Shown in pieces: positions 44,587-54,493 of a DNA stretch of 64,000 bases. This DNA is from Marinobacter nanhaiticus D15-8W (GTDB lineage Bacteria > Pseudomonadota > Gammaproteobacteria > Pseudomonadales > Oleiphilaceae). A program made the position numbers and the translations under genes. Each line of letters starts with the position of its first letter. The stretch's first letter is position 1. The DNA is taken from assembly GCF_036511935.1 (NCBI RefSeq), contig NZ_AP028878.1, positions 3,782,001 to 3,846,000 of the forward strand, written 5' to 3'. The notes under the pieces are model-generated. The model saw only the letters and a program-made list of their open reading frames with translations, did no database searches and was not told where the DNA came from.

Positions 44587-45394
44587 GCCCGTCCGACCAT
44601 TCAGTCTCTACATATGCTGTGCCCAGACCGAGCACCGACAGGAAATCGGCCAGCTCGGTGGGCGCGGCCCCGGAGAAGCGCGCCTCTACCGGACGATCGG
44701 CGGCGCGTTTTTCCAGATCACTCACCGTGAATCCCCCCTCGCCCAACAGAAAGGCCACGCGCCGGGCGATCGCCTCTCCTGAATCCACCCAATGCAGAAC
44801 CTGCGGCAAGACCAGCTTCAACTCATCGAGTATCAGAGGGTAATGAGTGCAACCCAGTACCACGGTATCCACTCCGGCCGCAGCCAAGGGAGCCGTCGCA
44901 TCGCTGAGTGCGTCGAGCGGTACGCCGATGCCGGAGGCCTTGTCCTCCGCCCACTGCACCAGGCCGGGATGCCCCACCCGCGTGATCACACAGTCTGCGG
45001 CAAACTGGCGAATCAGTTCATCGGTATAGGGGCGCCTGACGGTAGCGGGCGTGGCGAGAATGCCAATCTGGCGGTTAATGGACAACTTCGCAGCAGGTTT
45101 TATAGCTGGGACCACGCCGACGACCGGGACCTGGATATGCTGGCGCAACGTCGGCAGCACGACCGTACTCGCGGTATTGCACGCCACCACTACGAGGTCC
45201 ACCGGAATTTCGGTCATCGCCTGCTCGACCAGCCCGGCACACCGGGATATCACCGTCTCTTCCGTGCGGTCACCGTAAGGAAAGCCTGCAGTATCGGCTA
45301 CATAAAGCAGCTGGAGGCCCGGCATGGCCGCATGCAGGCAACCGGCGATACTCAAACCCCCAACACCGGAGTCAAAGACCAGGACCCGCGGCAC
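44579..45394 (-). CDS. murI: Glutamate racemase
   Basis: A 271-residue enzyme that supplies D-glutamate for peptidoglycan. The two catalytic cysteines are in VVACNTAST and LGCTHYPLI; FDSGVGGLSI at the N-terminus and PYGDRTEE are conserved. Start is GTG two bases after the nudC stop, so it is coupled to nudC. Its 3' end overlaps the DUF2156 gene by eight bases on the other strand. Confidence 0.96.
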   Translation of the reverse strand: MPRVLVFDSGVGGLSIAGCLHAAMPGLQLLYVADTAGFPYGDRTEETVISRCAGLVEQAMTEIPVDLVVVACNTASTVVLPTLRQHIQVPVVGVVPAIKPAAKLSINRQIGILATPATVRRPYTDELIRQFAADCVITRVGHPGLVQWAEDKASGIGVPLDALSDATAPLAAAGVDTVVLGCTHYPLILDELKLVLPQVLHWVDSGEAIARRVAFLLGEGGFTVSDLEKRAADRPVEARFSGAAPTELADFLSVLGLGTAYVETEWSDGLT

Positions 45395-45396
45395 GA

Positions 45397-46194
45397 TCAG
45401 GACCGGATTTCCGCCAGCGCCTGGTTGATCAGGCGCCCTGCAATGGTGTTCTCAGGGGGATACGGGGGAAGTGCATCCGGAGCGAACCAGTCTGCCGCCG
45501 CCAGTTCGTCTTCCTGCAGACGCAGTTCGCCACCGGCGAAATCGGCGTAGTAGCCGAGCATCAGCTGATGCGGGAACGGCCAGGGCTGGGATGCGTGATA
45601 GCGAATGTTCTGCACATAAAGCCCGGTTTCTTCAAAGACTTCACGCTGCACCGCCTCTTCGGCACTCTCTCCCGGTTCGATAAAACCGGCAATAAGGCTG
45701 TAGAAGCCATGCTTGTGGCGACTGGAGCGAGCCAGGAAAAGCTTGTCGCCGTCGCGGATCAGCACAATGACGCAGGGTGCCAGACGCGGATAGAAGGGGA
45801 TTTCGCAGGTTTCACACCATTTCGCCCGCTCCCGGGCATGCATGCGGGTAACGCTGCCGCAGCGCCCACAGTAGCGGTGGTCTATCTGCCATTGCAGGAC
45901 TTGGGAAGCCGTGTTGAGGACTCCCGCCTGCAAGGGATCGGAGCCGAGCAATGCGTCTCTCAGGGCAAGCACCTGTTCCTCGGCCGGCTCCTGCGCCCGC
46001 GCCACAAAAATACGGCGCCCTTCCAAATGCCCCAGGAAAATCGCCGGATCATCGGCGACCACGTCGGCCTCCGGCGCCAGCGCTTCATGCAACCAACCAC
46101 CGGATGAAGTCACGATTTTCGAACCCCGGGCCAAGACGAGCCCATCACCCGCCCGAGGCGGTTCTTCTGACCAACCGGGAACCCAGCCTGACAT
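45397..46194 (-). CDS. nudC: NAD+ diphosphatase / RNA decapping Nudix hydrolase
   Basis: A 265-residue NudC that cleaves NAD(H) and removes NAD caps from RNA. A zinc ribbon (CGRCG ... CETC, ~108-130) precedes the Nudix box GFIEPGESAEEAVQREVFEE, and the SQPWPFPHQLM motif that marks NudC follows. The N-terminal ~100 residues are the variable domain. murI follows by two bases. The gene is divergent from plsB with 242 bp between. Confidence 0.95.
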   Translation of the reverse strand: MSGWVPGWSEEPPRAGDGLVLARGSKIVTSSGGWLHEALAPEADVVADDPAIFLGHLEGRRIFVARAQEPAEEQVLALRDALLGSDPLQAGVLNTASQVLQWQIDHRYCGRCGSVTRMHARERAKWCETCEIPFYPRLAPCVIVLIRDGDKLFLARSSRHKHGFYSLIAGFIEPGESAEEAVQREVFEETGLYVQNIRYHASQPWPFPHQLMLGYYADFAGGELRLQEDELAAADWFAPDALPPYPPENTIAGRLINQALAEIRS

Positions 46195-46436
46195 CTGGAC
46201 GTCGCTCCTGAACTACAGTGTATGGAGAAATGGGACAACTGCCGGAAGATCCTTCGCAACTGTCGAAGGGAATACCTTCCGAAGCCGCCCGAATGGCCAA
46301 CGGTACCACAGAGTCCGGCTATCGGGGACAACCTGCGGACTGTTAGGCCATGCATTCCGCAACCCGGAGGACGCATGCTTTGCGCCCGTGGGTCGACCAA
46401 GTAAACTTAGCGCACTTGATGCTGACTGGAGTATGC

Positions 46437-48902
46437 ATGCGAATTTTCCCGGGGCTGAGCGCCTTGTTTTTCACGCTGTTACGCAAGATCCTGTTCCTTT
46501 GGGTGCGCACCGATGTCATGGGCGCCGACCGCGAGCAACTGGGTCTCGATCCCGAAAAGCCCGTTTGCTACGTACTCCAATACAGCTCTCTCTCCAGTCG
46601 CCTGGTGCTGGAGCAGGAAATCCAGCGCGCCGGTCTACCGTCTTCCCAGGCGCCGCTTCCGGTGGAGAAAGGGCCACGGCGCTCGTTCTTCTTTCTCTAC
46701 CAACGTGCCGGCGGTCTGTTCCGCCGCCGCCATTCCCCTGCCCTGACGCCGCGCATCAAACAGGTCACCGCCCTTGCCCTGGAGGATACCAGCGTCGATA
46801 TCCAGATCGTGCCGGTCACGTTGTTCTGGGGCCGTGCACCGGACAAGGAAAAGTCCCTGTTCAAACTACTGCTCTCGGACACCTGGTCGGTTGCCGGGCG
46901 CTTGCAGAAGCTGTTAATCATTCTGGTACACGGCCGCAACACCTATGTGCAGTTCGGGCAGCCGATTTCGATCCAGCACGTCATCAACGAAGTCCGGGAC
47001 AATGAGGAGCGCGCTACCCGTAAGCTGGCGCGCATCCTGCGCACCCATTTCCGTCGCGTGCGCCAGGCGGTCCTGGGCCCTGACCTGTCCCATCGCCGGA
47101 CCCTGGTTGCCTCACTGGTCCGCACCCCGGCAGTCAAGGAGGCCATCCGCGAGACCGCCCGGGACAAGGACCTGCCGCCGGAGAAAGTGCGCGCCAGGGC
47201 CTTCAAGTATGCGGACGAGATTGCCGCCAGCATGTCGGTTGTGACTATCCGTATCCTGGAAGTAGTACTGTCGTGGCTCTGGAACCGCATTTACAACGGC
47301 GTGGCCATCAACAACGTTCAGGTCGCACAGGACGCCGCGAAGGACAATGCGGTGGTGTACGTGCCCTGCCATCGTTCGCACATCGACTACCTGCTGCTGT
47401 CCTACGTGCTCTACCGCAACGGCCTGATGCCACCGCATATCGCGGCCGGTATCAACCTGAACATGCCGGTGGTGGGACCGATCCTGCGTCGCGGCGGTGC
47501 CTTCTTCATGCGCCGGAGTTTCAAGGACAACCCGCTCTACGCGACCGTGTTCAACGAATACATGCACGTAATGTTCTCGCGCGGCTATTCCGTGGAGTAC
47601 TTCGTGGAGGGCGGACGCAGCCGTACCGGGCGAATGCTCCAGCCGCGGGCAGGCATGCTGGCAATGACGGTACGCAGTTACCTGCGTGATCACCGCAAGC
47701 CGATCGTGTTCGTGCCGGTCTACATCGGCTATGAGAAAGTCATGGAGGGCCGCAGCTACCTGGGCGAGTTGCGAGGCAAGAAAAAGCAGAAGGAGAGCAT
47801 TTTCTCCCTGGCCAAGACGGTCAAGAAGCTGCGCAACTCCTTCGGCCGGGTCGCCGTGAACTTCGGCGATCCGATCCAGCTCAGCACCGTTCTCGACCAG
47901 ACTCGCCCCGAGTGGCGCGAGGAAGCGTACGACAACGAATACCGACCCAAATGGCTCACAACCACCGTGGACGAGTTGGCAGATCAGGTGGCCGTGAACA
48001 TCAACGCTGCCGTTGCGGTGAACCCGGTGGGTATGCTGGCGACGGTCTTGCTGTCGGCCCAACGACTGGCAATGGACGAACGCTTGCTGGTTCGTTTGAT
48101 GGATGAGTTCTGCGACCTGATCAAGAGTGCGCCCTATTCAGACAACGTAACCTTCCCGGAAGGCCACGGCCGCGACTGGGTCGCCTATGGCGAGGAAATG
48201 GGCCTGATCAGCCGCTACTCCCAGGACCTGGGCGACATCATCGCGTTGGAAGGCAATAACGCCATCCTGATGACCTATTACCGCAACAATATCCAGCACC
48301 TGTTTGCCCTGCCGGCGCTGATTGCCTGCCTGTTCGAGAACTTCGCATCGTTGAAGCGCGAGCGGGTCGTATTCCTGGCCAGCGCGATCTATCCCTATAT
48401 CAAGTCGGAGCTGTTCCTGAAGTACTCCGATGAAGGTGTGGATCCCATCATCGAACACTGGATCGACATACTGGTAGAGCGCAAGCTGCTTACTCTGGAG
48501 GATGACCGGGTCTGCAGGCCGGCAGACGGTACGGAGGCTGCCCTGCGTCTGCGCCATCTGTCCCGCTTCATCATCCAGACCCTGGAGCGCTATCACATAT
48601 CGATCGCCATCCTCCGCAAGTACGGCTCGGGCAAGATTTCCGCCAAGGAACTGGAAGAGCAAAGTACGCAGATGGCCCAACGCATGTCGATCCTGTTCGG
48701 CCTGAATGCGCCTGAATTCTTCGACAAGATGCTGTTCCGCAATTTCATCGCCAACCTGCAGAGGAACGACATACTGACGACCGGCGAGGACGATCTGCTG
48801 TGCTACACCGACGGACTTGACGAGGTGGCCGAAGACGCGCGACTGGTGCTGAATATGGAAATGCGACAGGCGATACAGCAGGTGACGATGTTGGGGGCGT
48901 GA
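46437..48902 (+). CDS. plsB: Glycerol-3-phosphate 1-O-acyltransferase
   Basis: An 821-residue inner-membrane-associated enzyme that makes lysophosphatidic acid, the first step of phospholipid synthesis. ATG 46437 has GGAG five bases before it and matches the family length; a longer frame upstream is not conserved. The four acyltransferase motifs are in the middle: VPCHRSHIDYLLLSY (H-x4-D), GGAFFMRRSF, FVEGGRSRTGR and FVPVYIGYEKVMEG. Single gene, followed by an isolated copy of the 139-bp repeat. Confidence 0.96.
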   Translation: MRIFPGLSALFFTLLRKILFLWVRTDVMGADREQLGLDPEKPVCYVLQYSSLSSRLVLEQEIQRAGLPSSQAPLPVEKGPRRSFFFLYQRAGGLFRRRHSPALTPRIKQVTALALEDTSVDIQIVPVTLFWGRAPDKEKSLFKLLLSDTWSVAGRLQKLLIILVHGRNTYVQFGQPISIQHVINEVRDNEERATRKLARILRTHFRRVRQAVLGPDLSHRRTLVASLVRTPAVKEAIRETARDKDLPPEKVRARAFKYADEIAASMSVVTIRILEVVLSWLWNRIYNGVAINNVQVAQDAAKDNAVVYVPCHRSHIDYLLLSYVLYRNGLMPPHIAAGINLNMPVVGPILRRGGAFFMRRSFKDNPLYATVFNEYMHVMFSRGYSVEYFVEGGRSRTGRMLQPRAGMLAMTVRSYLRDHRKPIVFVPVYIGYEKVMEGRSYLGELRGKKKQKESIFSLAKTVKKLRNSFGRVAVNFGDPIQLSTVLDQTRPEWREEAYDNEYRPKWLTTTVDELADQVAVNINAAVAVNPVGMLATVLLSAQRLAMDERLLVRLMDEFCDLIKSAPYSDNVTFPEGHGRDWVAYGEEMGLISRYSQDLGDIIALEGNNAILMTYYRNNIQHLFALPALIACLFENFASLKRERVVFLASAIYPYIKSELFLKYSDEGVDPIIEHWIDILVERKLLTLEDDRVCRPADGTEAALRLRHLSRFIIQTLERYHISIAILRKYGSGKISAKELEEQSTQMAQRMSILFGLNAPEFFDKMLFRNFIANLQRNDILTTGEDDLLCYTDGLDEVAEDARLVLNMEMRQAIQQVTMLGA

Positions 48903-48963
48903 GGGAGCAGGCTTGCTGGACTTGGTCCTTTACGATCAATAGGTCGGCTGTACGGCTCCACCG

Positions 48964-49066
48964 CGGGCACCTTCGGCGCCTCAGAAGCTGAAGCTTCTGC
49001 TACATACTTGAGTTGTACGCGAAATGTAGCCGACGCTTTAGCTTCGGAGCAGCCCTCAGGGCTGCC
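48964..49066 (-). repeat. Isolated inverted copy of the 139-bp repeat unit
   Basis: Read on the minus strand it begins GGCAGCCCTGAGGGCTGC, continues CCGAAGCTAAAGCGTCGGCT and GTAGCAGAAGCTTCAGCTTC, and ends near GGCGCCGAAGG. It is the same order of hairpins as the units at 15166-15826, with a diverged central loop. It lies in the 221-bp gap between the converging plsB and rsmJ genes. Confidence 0.88.
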
Positions 49067-49123
49067 GTTGCACGCGTCAGGCAAAAGGCCCAAAGGACTA
49101 TCATTTAGTAGGATCAGGCCAAT

Positions 49124-49915
49124 TTACGGTAGTGCGCGCAGCGCATAGATATCGTAACGGCTACTCTTGCCTTCGAGCTGTGTGCTGGGTGCAGGCCCGT
49201 CGACGACTGGCGCCTTGCGCGGGCGCTTGACCACCACCCGGTAGGCGGCCCGCTCCAGGGCGATAGCCAGAAGCTCGGGCGCATCGTCATCCGACCCGAC
49301 GATCGGACGGAAGAGTTCCATTTCCTTCTTTACCCGAGCCGACTTGTCGCGATGCGGGAACATGGGATCGAGATAGATAACATCGGCAATCGTTCCGTCT
49401 TGCGAACGCAGCCGCTCTATACTGTCCCCGGCCTGCAGGTACATGCGTGCAACGAGCGGACCGGCATCAGGGTCTCCGGCAGCGCGTACAAGACCGTCTG
49501 CCAGCAAGGCGTGGATTACCGGGGACCGCTCCAGCAGCGTGACCTCACAGCCCAAACCAGCAAGAACATAGGCATCCTGCCCCAAACCGGCGGTCGCATC
49601 GAGCACGTGGGGCGGCTTCGATGCCCGCTGCAACCCGACAGCCTTGGCCACCAACTGCCCCGCACCGCCGCCGTGTTCCCGGCGATAACCTGCCTTGCCC
49701 GAAACGAACTCCGCCCGCACGGGGCCCGGCGCCTTACGCCCTGTCACCTGCAGCGAAAGGCCAAGATCATCCAGCCATAGGAGAACCGGATAATCGGCCA
49801 CAAAACGCGGGTCGACTTGATCGATGCAGGGAAAATGCAGGGTGTCGGCGATAGCACGAGCCTGGGGAATATATAGGGGTTCGGCGCAGCCGACGGCCAG
49901 TTGGGAAGCGACCAT
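49124..49915 (-). CDS. rsmJ: 16S rRNA m2G1516 methyltransferase
   Basis: A 263-residue RsmJ (YhiQ) enzyme. Motif I is [19 protein letters not shown], followed by VTLLERSP and the catalytic-type [20 protein letters not shown], and the C-terminal KRPRKAP; all are characteristic. It starts nine bases after the stop of the small gene upstream and ends the adk-tsaB-uppP-rsmJ gene row. Confidence 0.93.
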   Translation of the reverse strand: MVASQLAVGCAEPLYIPQARAIADTLHFPCIDQVDPRFVADYPVLLWLDDLGLSLQVTGRKAPGPVRAEFVSGKAGYRREHGGGAGQLVAKAVGLQRASKPPHVLDATAGLGQDAYVLAGLGCEVTLLERSPVIHALLADGLVRAAGDPDAGPLVARMYLQAGDSIERLRSQDGTIADVIYLDPMFPHRDKSARVKKEMELFRPIVGSDDDAPELLAIALERAAYRVVVKRPRKAPVVDGPAPSTQLEGKSSRYDIYALRALP

Positions 49916-49924
49916 CAGGTAGTA

Positions 49925-50251
49925 TCAGACGCGAATATCGATGCCGGCCAGCTCGACGTCACTACCGTCACGCTGGCTCGCGATGCCGGTAAACACCTCA
50001 AGGGCTTCCGCGTTGCGCCGCGGGATATCGTCGGCCCGGAAGCGCTCGAACTGGGCATCCTGGGCTGCTTGGCGGGCTTGAACGCGACGTTCCAGCAACT
50101 CTGGATCCACCGTGTCCCGGCGAACGGGCATATCCGCATCGTAGACATTACCCGTATTCCGGCGGCTATCCTGGCGCGCGGAATCGTCCCGCTGGACCAG
50201 GCGATCCGGCTGGAGGGGGCCGTAACCGTTGGAATTGATGCCGCCAATCAT
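49925..50251 (-). CDS. Small conserved hypothetical protein
   Basis: A 108-residue polar, Arg/Asp-rich protein with no transmembrane helix. It opens MIGGINSNGYG and ends VELAGIDIRV; between is a helical, glutamine- and arginine-rich segment (ERRVQARQAAQDAQ). Similar short proteins ending in a GID-[VY]-x motif occur in Pseudomonas relatives, without known function. The gene runs in the adk-uppP direction, nine bases before rsmJ, which argues that this strand, rather than overlapping frames on either strand, is the coding one. The ribosome site is weak. Confidence 0.6.
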   Translation of the reverse strand: MIGGINSNGYGPLQPDRLVQRDDSARQDSRRNTGNVYDADMPVRRDTVDPELLERRVQARQAAQDAQFERFRADDIPRRNAEALEVFTGIASQRDGSDVELAGIDIRV

Positions 50252-50312
50252 ACTAGTGGAGATACCCGTGGAAGACAGGTTGAGTAAGAAATCCCAGGGA
50301 ACCCTGGATTGG

Positions 50313-51110
50313 TTAAGATATCATCAATAACAGTAGCGCGCCTAGTAACAAACGGTAAATCACGTAGGGCATAAAACCCAATCGGTCCAGGAAGCGCAGG
50401 AACAGATGGATGCAGATCACTGCACTGGCGAACGAAACGGCGGTTCCGACCAGGATATCGATCCATTGGGCCTCGGTGCCGGTTTCAGCCAGTTCCATAC
50501 CTTTCAGCAAGCCCGCCGCGATAATCAGTGGGATCGAAAGCAGGAACGAGAACCGTGCTGCCGCCTCGCGCTTGTAGCCAAGGAACAGCGCTGCAGTCAT
50601 GGTAATGCCGGACCGCGATGTACCCGGGATCAACGCCAGCGCCTGGGCAATGCCAATCAGCAGCGCGTCCCGCCAGCCCAGCCCGTCCAACCCGCGCTCG
50701 CGACGCCCTACGGCATCGGACCACCAGAGCACCAGACCAAAGCCGATCGTGGCCAGGGCGATGACGAGCGCCGATCGCAGCTCTTCTTCAATGAAGTCGT
50801 TGAACAGTACCCCGGCGAGCCCCGCAGGTACGGTCGCCAGGATTATGGCCCAGGCCAGGCGGCTATCCGGCCCCGTGCGTCGCTGCGCAGTATCGGCGAA
50901 CCAGGCCGAACTCAAGCGGATCACATCCTGGCGGAAGTACCCCATCACGGCCAGCAACGTACCGACATGAACGGCTACGTCGAATGCCAGACCCTGGTCG
51001 GTCCAACCCAGGACCTGGGACGGCAGGATAAGATGGGCGGAGCTACTGATGGGGAGGAATTCGGTCAGTCCCTGAATGATGGCCAGAACAATCGTTTGCC
51101 ATAGATCCAT
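50313..51110 (-). CDS. uppP: Undecaprenyl-diphosphatase
   Basis: A 265-residue membrane protein (BacA/UppP) that recycles the undecaprenyl carrier for peptidoglycan. The two signature segments are present: GLTEFLPISSSAHLIL near the N-terminus and PGTSRSGITM at ~160-170, with about eight helices. It begins 39 bases after the tsaB stop. Confidence 0.96.
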   Translation of the reverse strand: MDLWQTIVLAIIQGLTEFLPISSSAHLILPSQVLGWTDQGLAFDVAVHVGTLLAVMGYFRQDVIRLSSAWFADTAQRRTGPDSRLAWAIILATVPAGLAGVLFNDFIEEELRSALVIALATIGFGLVLWWSDAVGRRERGLDGLGWRDALLIGIAQALALIPGTSRSGITMTAALFLGYKREAAARFSFLLSIPLIIAAGLLKGMELAETGTEAQWIDILVGTAVSFASAVICIHLFLRFLDRLGFMPYVIYRLLLGALLLLMIS

Positions 51111-51149
51111 TAGGCGGCTTCCTGAGGAGGGTTGGGCAATACCGGTCGC

Positions 51150-51845
51150 TCAACGGCCCGGCAGTTTCTTCCAGGTAATTTCGTCCCTGACGTAGACAGG
51201 CGCGGCTTCCCAAGCGGGAACTTGCGCGCCTTCAGACCAGTCCGCCACCGCCAGGGAGGCGATATCGACAGCTTGCGGGTACCAGTCGGCGTAGGATTCT
51301 GCCACAGTCTCGACCAAGCTGGCAGGTAACTGGTTGACCAAGGTCCAGCCGGAACCAGCACCGACCCATCGATCAACATTTTCGGTAAGTAAGACCTTGT
51401 CGGGTGCGCACACCCTTTCTTCGGCGGATGCACGCAGCTGGCCACCCTGCACCCTGTAACAATTCCAGTAGACTTCGCCCATACGGGCGTCGAATGCCAC
51501 GGCGATGCCGTCCCCCTCGCCGGCAACGCCGCGACGCACGGCCTGGGCGGCCACAGCTGCCAACGAAGAAACGGGCACCACCGGGAGATCCAGGCCATAT
51601 GCCAAGCCCTGGACAACGCCCGTGGCGATACGCAAGCCGGTAAACGAGCCCGGGCCACGGCCGAAAGCCAAGGCATCGAGTTCAGTCAACGGGATGCCGC
51701 TCTCGGCAACCAGTTCGCGGACCATGGGTAACAGGTGCTGGGTGTGGCCCCGGGGCGAACGGATGGCGCGTTCAAATATGCCGCCGTCCGTCCAGAGGGC
51801 TGCGGAACAGCCCTCTGCGGTGGTATCCAATGCCAGGAGTTTCAT
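51150..51845 (-). CDS. tsaB: tRNA threonylcarbamoyladenosine synthesis protein TsaB
   Basis: A 231-residue ASKHA-fold partner of TsaD and TsaE in t6A37 formation. Motifs LALDTTAEGCSAAL, SPRGHTQHLLPMV and GRGPGSFTGLRIATG are diagnostic. It follows adk by 36 bases and precedes uppP. Confidence 0.95.
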   Translation of the reverse strand: MKLLALDTTAEGCSAALWTDGGIFERAIRSPRGHTQHLLPMVRELVAESGIPLTELDALAFGRGPGSFTGLRIATGVVQGLAYGLDLPVVPVSSLAAVAAQAVRRGVAGEGDGIAVAFDARMGEVYWNCYRVQGGQLRASAEERVCAPDKVLLTENVDRWVGAGSGWTLVNQLPASLVETVAESYADWYPQAVDIASLAVADWSEGAQVPAWEAAPVYVRDEITWKKLPGR

Positions 51846-51881
51846 GAAGGTGGCAATGCCCCGGAAATGCGTGGGTGGATC

Positions 51882-52919
<1,038 letters not shown>

Positions 52920-54296
52920 TCAGGCAGCGAGGGAGCGGGCCAGATCGTCGAGTTCCTCGGCCACGGCGTCGGTTATCTCCAGTAGCCGATCGACATCTGC
53001 GGGACCGAGCCCGAGGGATTCGGCGAGGGCTTCGGTATCGTCGGGATTGAATTCGTCACCGATACCCTTCTGTTTCAACAGCCCATTGGCCAACTGGACC
53101 ATATGAACGTATTCGGCGTGGTCGCCTTCATACTCCATATGCTGGTGTACCCCGGCACTCTTGACCACTTCGTCAGGTAGCTGCCAGAGACGGTGCAGAA
53201 TACCGCCGATCGGCCCGTGGCCGACAGAGAGGAATTCCTGACTGCCGCCGAACACCTGGCCTTCAAGCGCTCGCATACTCTGCTCCGGATTGGCTTCACG
53301 CAGGCGGTTGAGCTGGTCGAATTCGTCCGGGAAGAGGTGGCCGATCAACAGCAGGCCGAAGTTATGTAGCAGGCCACAAAGGTAAGCCAGCCCCTTGTCG
53401 GCATTGGTCAGCATGGCCATCTGTTGGCACAGGTGGGCGCAGTAGAGCGAGTGACGCCAGAACGCATCCATTCCGAGCATACCGTCACGCGGCACGTCAA
53501 ATGCACGCACAGAGGCAATACCCATGGCAACGTGAGCTACGCGATCGAAGCCAAGGACCCGGGTTACAGCCTCCTGCACGGAGTTGATCTGGCCAGGGTA
53601 GTTGAATAGTGCCGAGCGGGCGTACCGCATAACCTGCGCTGTCAGGCTGGGATCGAATTCGATCAGGTCCGCCAACTCCTTCGCCGTCGCTTCCGGGTTG
53701 GCGGTCAGGCGCAGGATCTTTAGCGCCAGCGCCGGCATGGGAGGCAAGCGATAGAGTTTCTGCAAGCGGTGCGCGACTTCTTCGAGGGTTATCTCGCCAC
53801 TGCTCCCAGCCTGGATATCGTGGGCCTCGTCGACGATGCTGATTCGCCCCTTGCGGGCGCCAGCGAGAGACAGGCGCAATGCTCGCCCGTCCAGGCGTAG
53901 CATGCTGTTGCTGGCCCCCGAAGCCATATAGGCCTGACGCATGGCCAGCACCGGCTCATCCACGACCACAGGCATATCGTAGGCCGCGCCGATCGGTGGA
54001 TGGAAACCGGATTCACAGTCGGAGAACATGCGGTCGGCCTGGCGGGCGGTGAGCAATTGAAGCCGGCGGCCGGTGGCTTCCGAAACCGCATCAACATCCA
54101 CGGCCGTGTGATAACCATGAACCGCCATCACGACACCATTGAGGTCGATCAACAGCGTGGCGCGAATCACGTCCTCCTGGGCAATACCTGCACTGGAAAC
54201 AGCGACATCGAAGGTCGGCATTTCGTCATGCAGTACGGTTTCGTACACAACACCCTTGCGGTTGAGGAAAACCTCCAGTTTGGCTGATGCCGCCAC
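52920..54296 (-). CDS. YbaK/aminoacyl-tRNA deacylase-HDOD fusion protein
   Basis: A 458-residue protein with an unusual pairing. Residues ~1-155 have the YbaK/ProX editing-domain layout (FLNRKGVVYETVLHDEMPTFD, a core TLLIDLNGVVMAVHG and FSDCESGFHPPIGAAY with the typical G-x-x-P-P-x-G segment). Residues ~175-385 are an HDOD domain (RLPPMPALALKILRLTANPEATAKEL, ARSALFNYPG, WRHSLYCAHL, LCGLLHNFGLLLIGHLFP), followed by a helical tail. GTG start with AGAGG eight bases upstream. In relatives the YbaK part hydrolyses mischarged tRNA; in this fusion it may instead be a binding or sensing module. Function unknown. Confidence 0.84.
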   Translation of the reverse strand: MAASAKLEVFLNRKGVVYETVLHDEMPTFDVAVSSAGIAQEDVIRATLLIDLNGVVMAVHGYHTAVDVDAVSEATGRRLQLLTARQADRMFSDCESGFHPPIGAAYDMPVVVDEPVLAMRQAYMASGASNSMLRLDGRALRLSLAGARKGRISIVDEAHDIQAGSSGEITLEEVAHRLQKLYRLPPMPALALKILRLTANPEATAKELADLIEFDPSLTAQVMRYARSALFNYPGQINSVQEAVTRVLGFDRVAHVAMGIASVRAFDVPRDGMLGMDAFWRHSLYCAHLCQQMAMLTNADKGLAYLCGLLHNFGLLLIGHLFPDEFDQLNRLREANPEQSMRALEGQVFGGSQEFLSVGHGPIGGILHRLWQLPDEVVKSAGVHQHMEYEGDHAEYVHMVQLANGLLKQKGIGDEFNPDDTEALAESLGLGPADVDRLLEITDAVAEELDDLARSLAA

Positions 54297-54493
54297 TCAA
54301 ACTACCTCTGTCATCCTGATAGATCCCGGGGCTACGCCTTCAACTGATTATGCGTAGCCCCAGCGTACAGCCTAACCGATTGCGCGCGGTTTCGGATACG
54401 GCGTGTACATTTTTTTACGGTGCAGCCAAATGCCGTTGCAATAGACCCTGGTCCTATCCGGATGACTCAGCCACGAATCGCCCTATCGGGATA

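Noticed and set aside
47112-48062. 316-codon open frame opposite plsB
   Set aside because: It is an antisense frame inside the conserved catalytic part of plsB.
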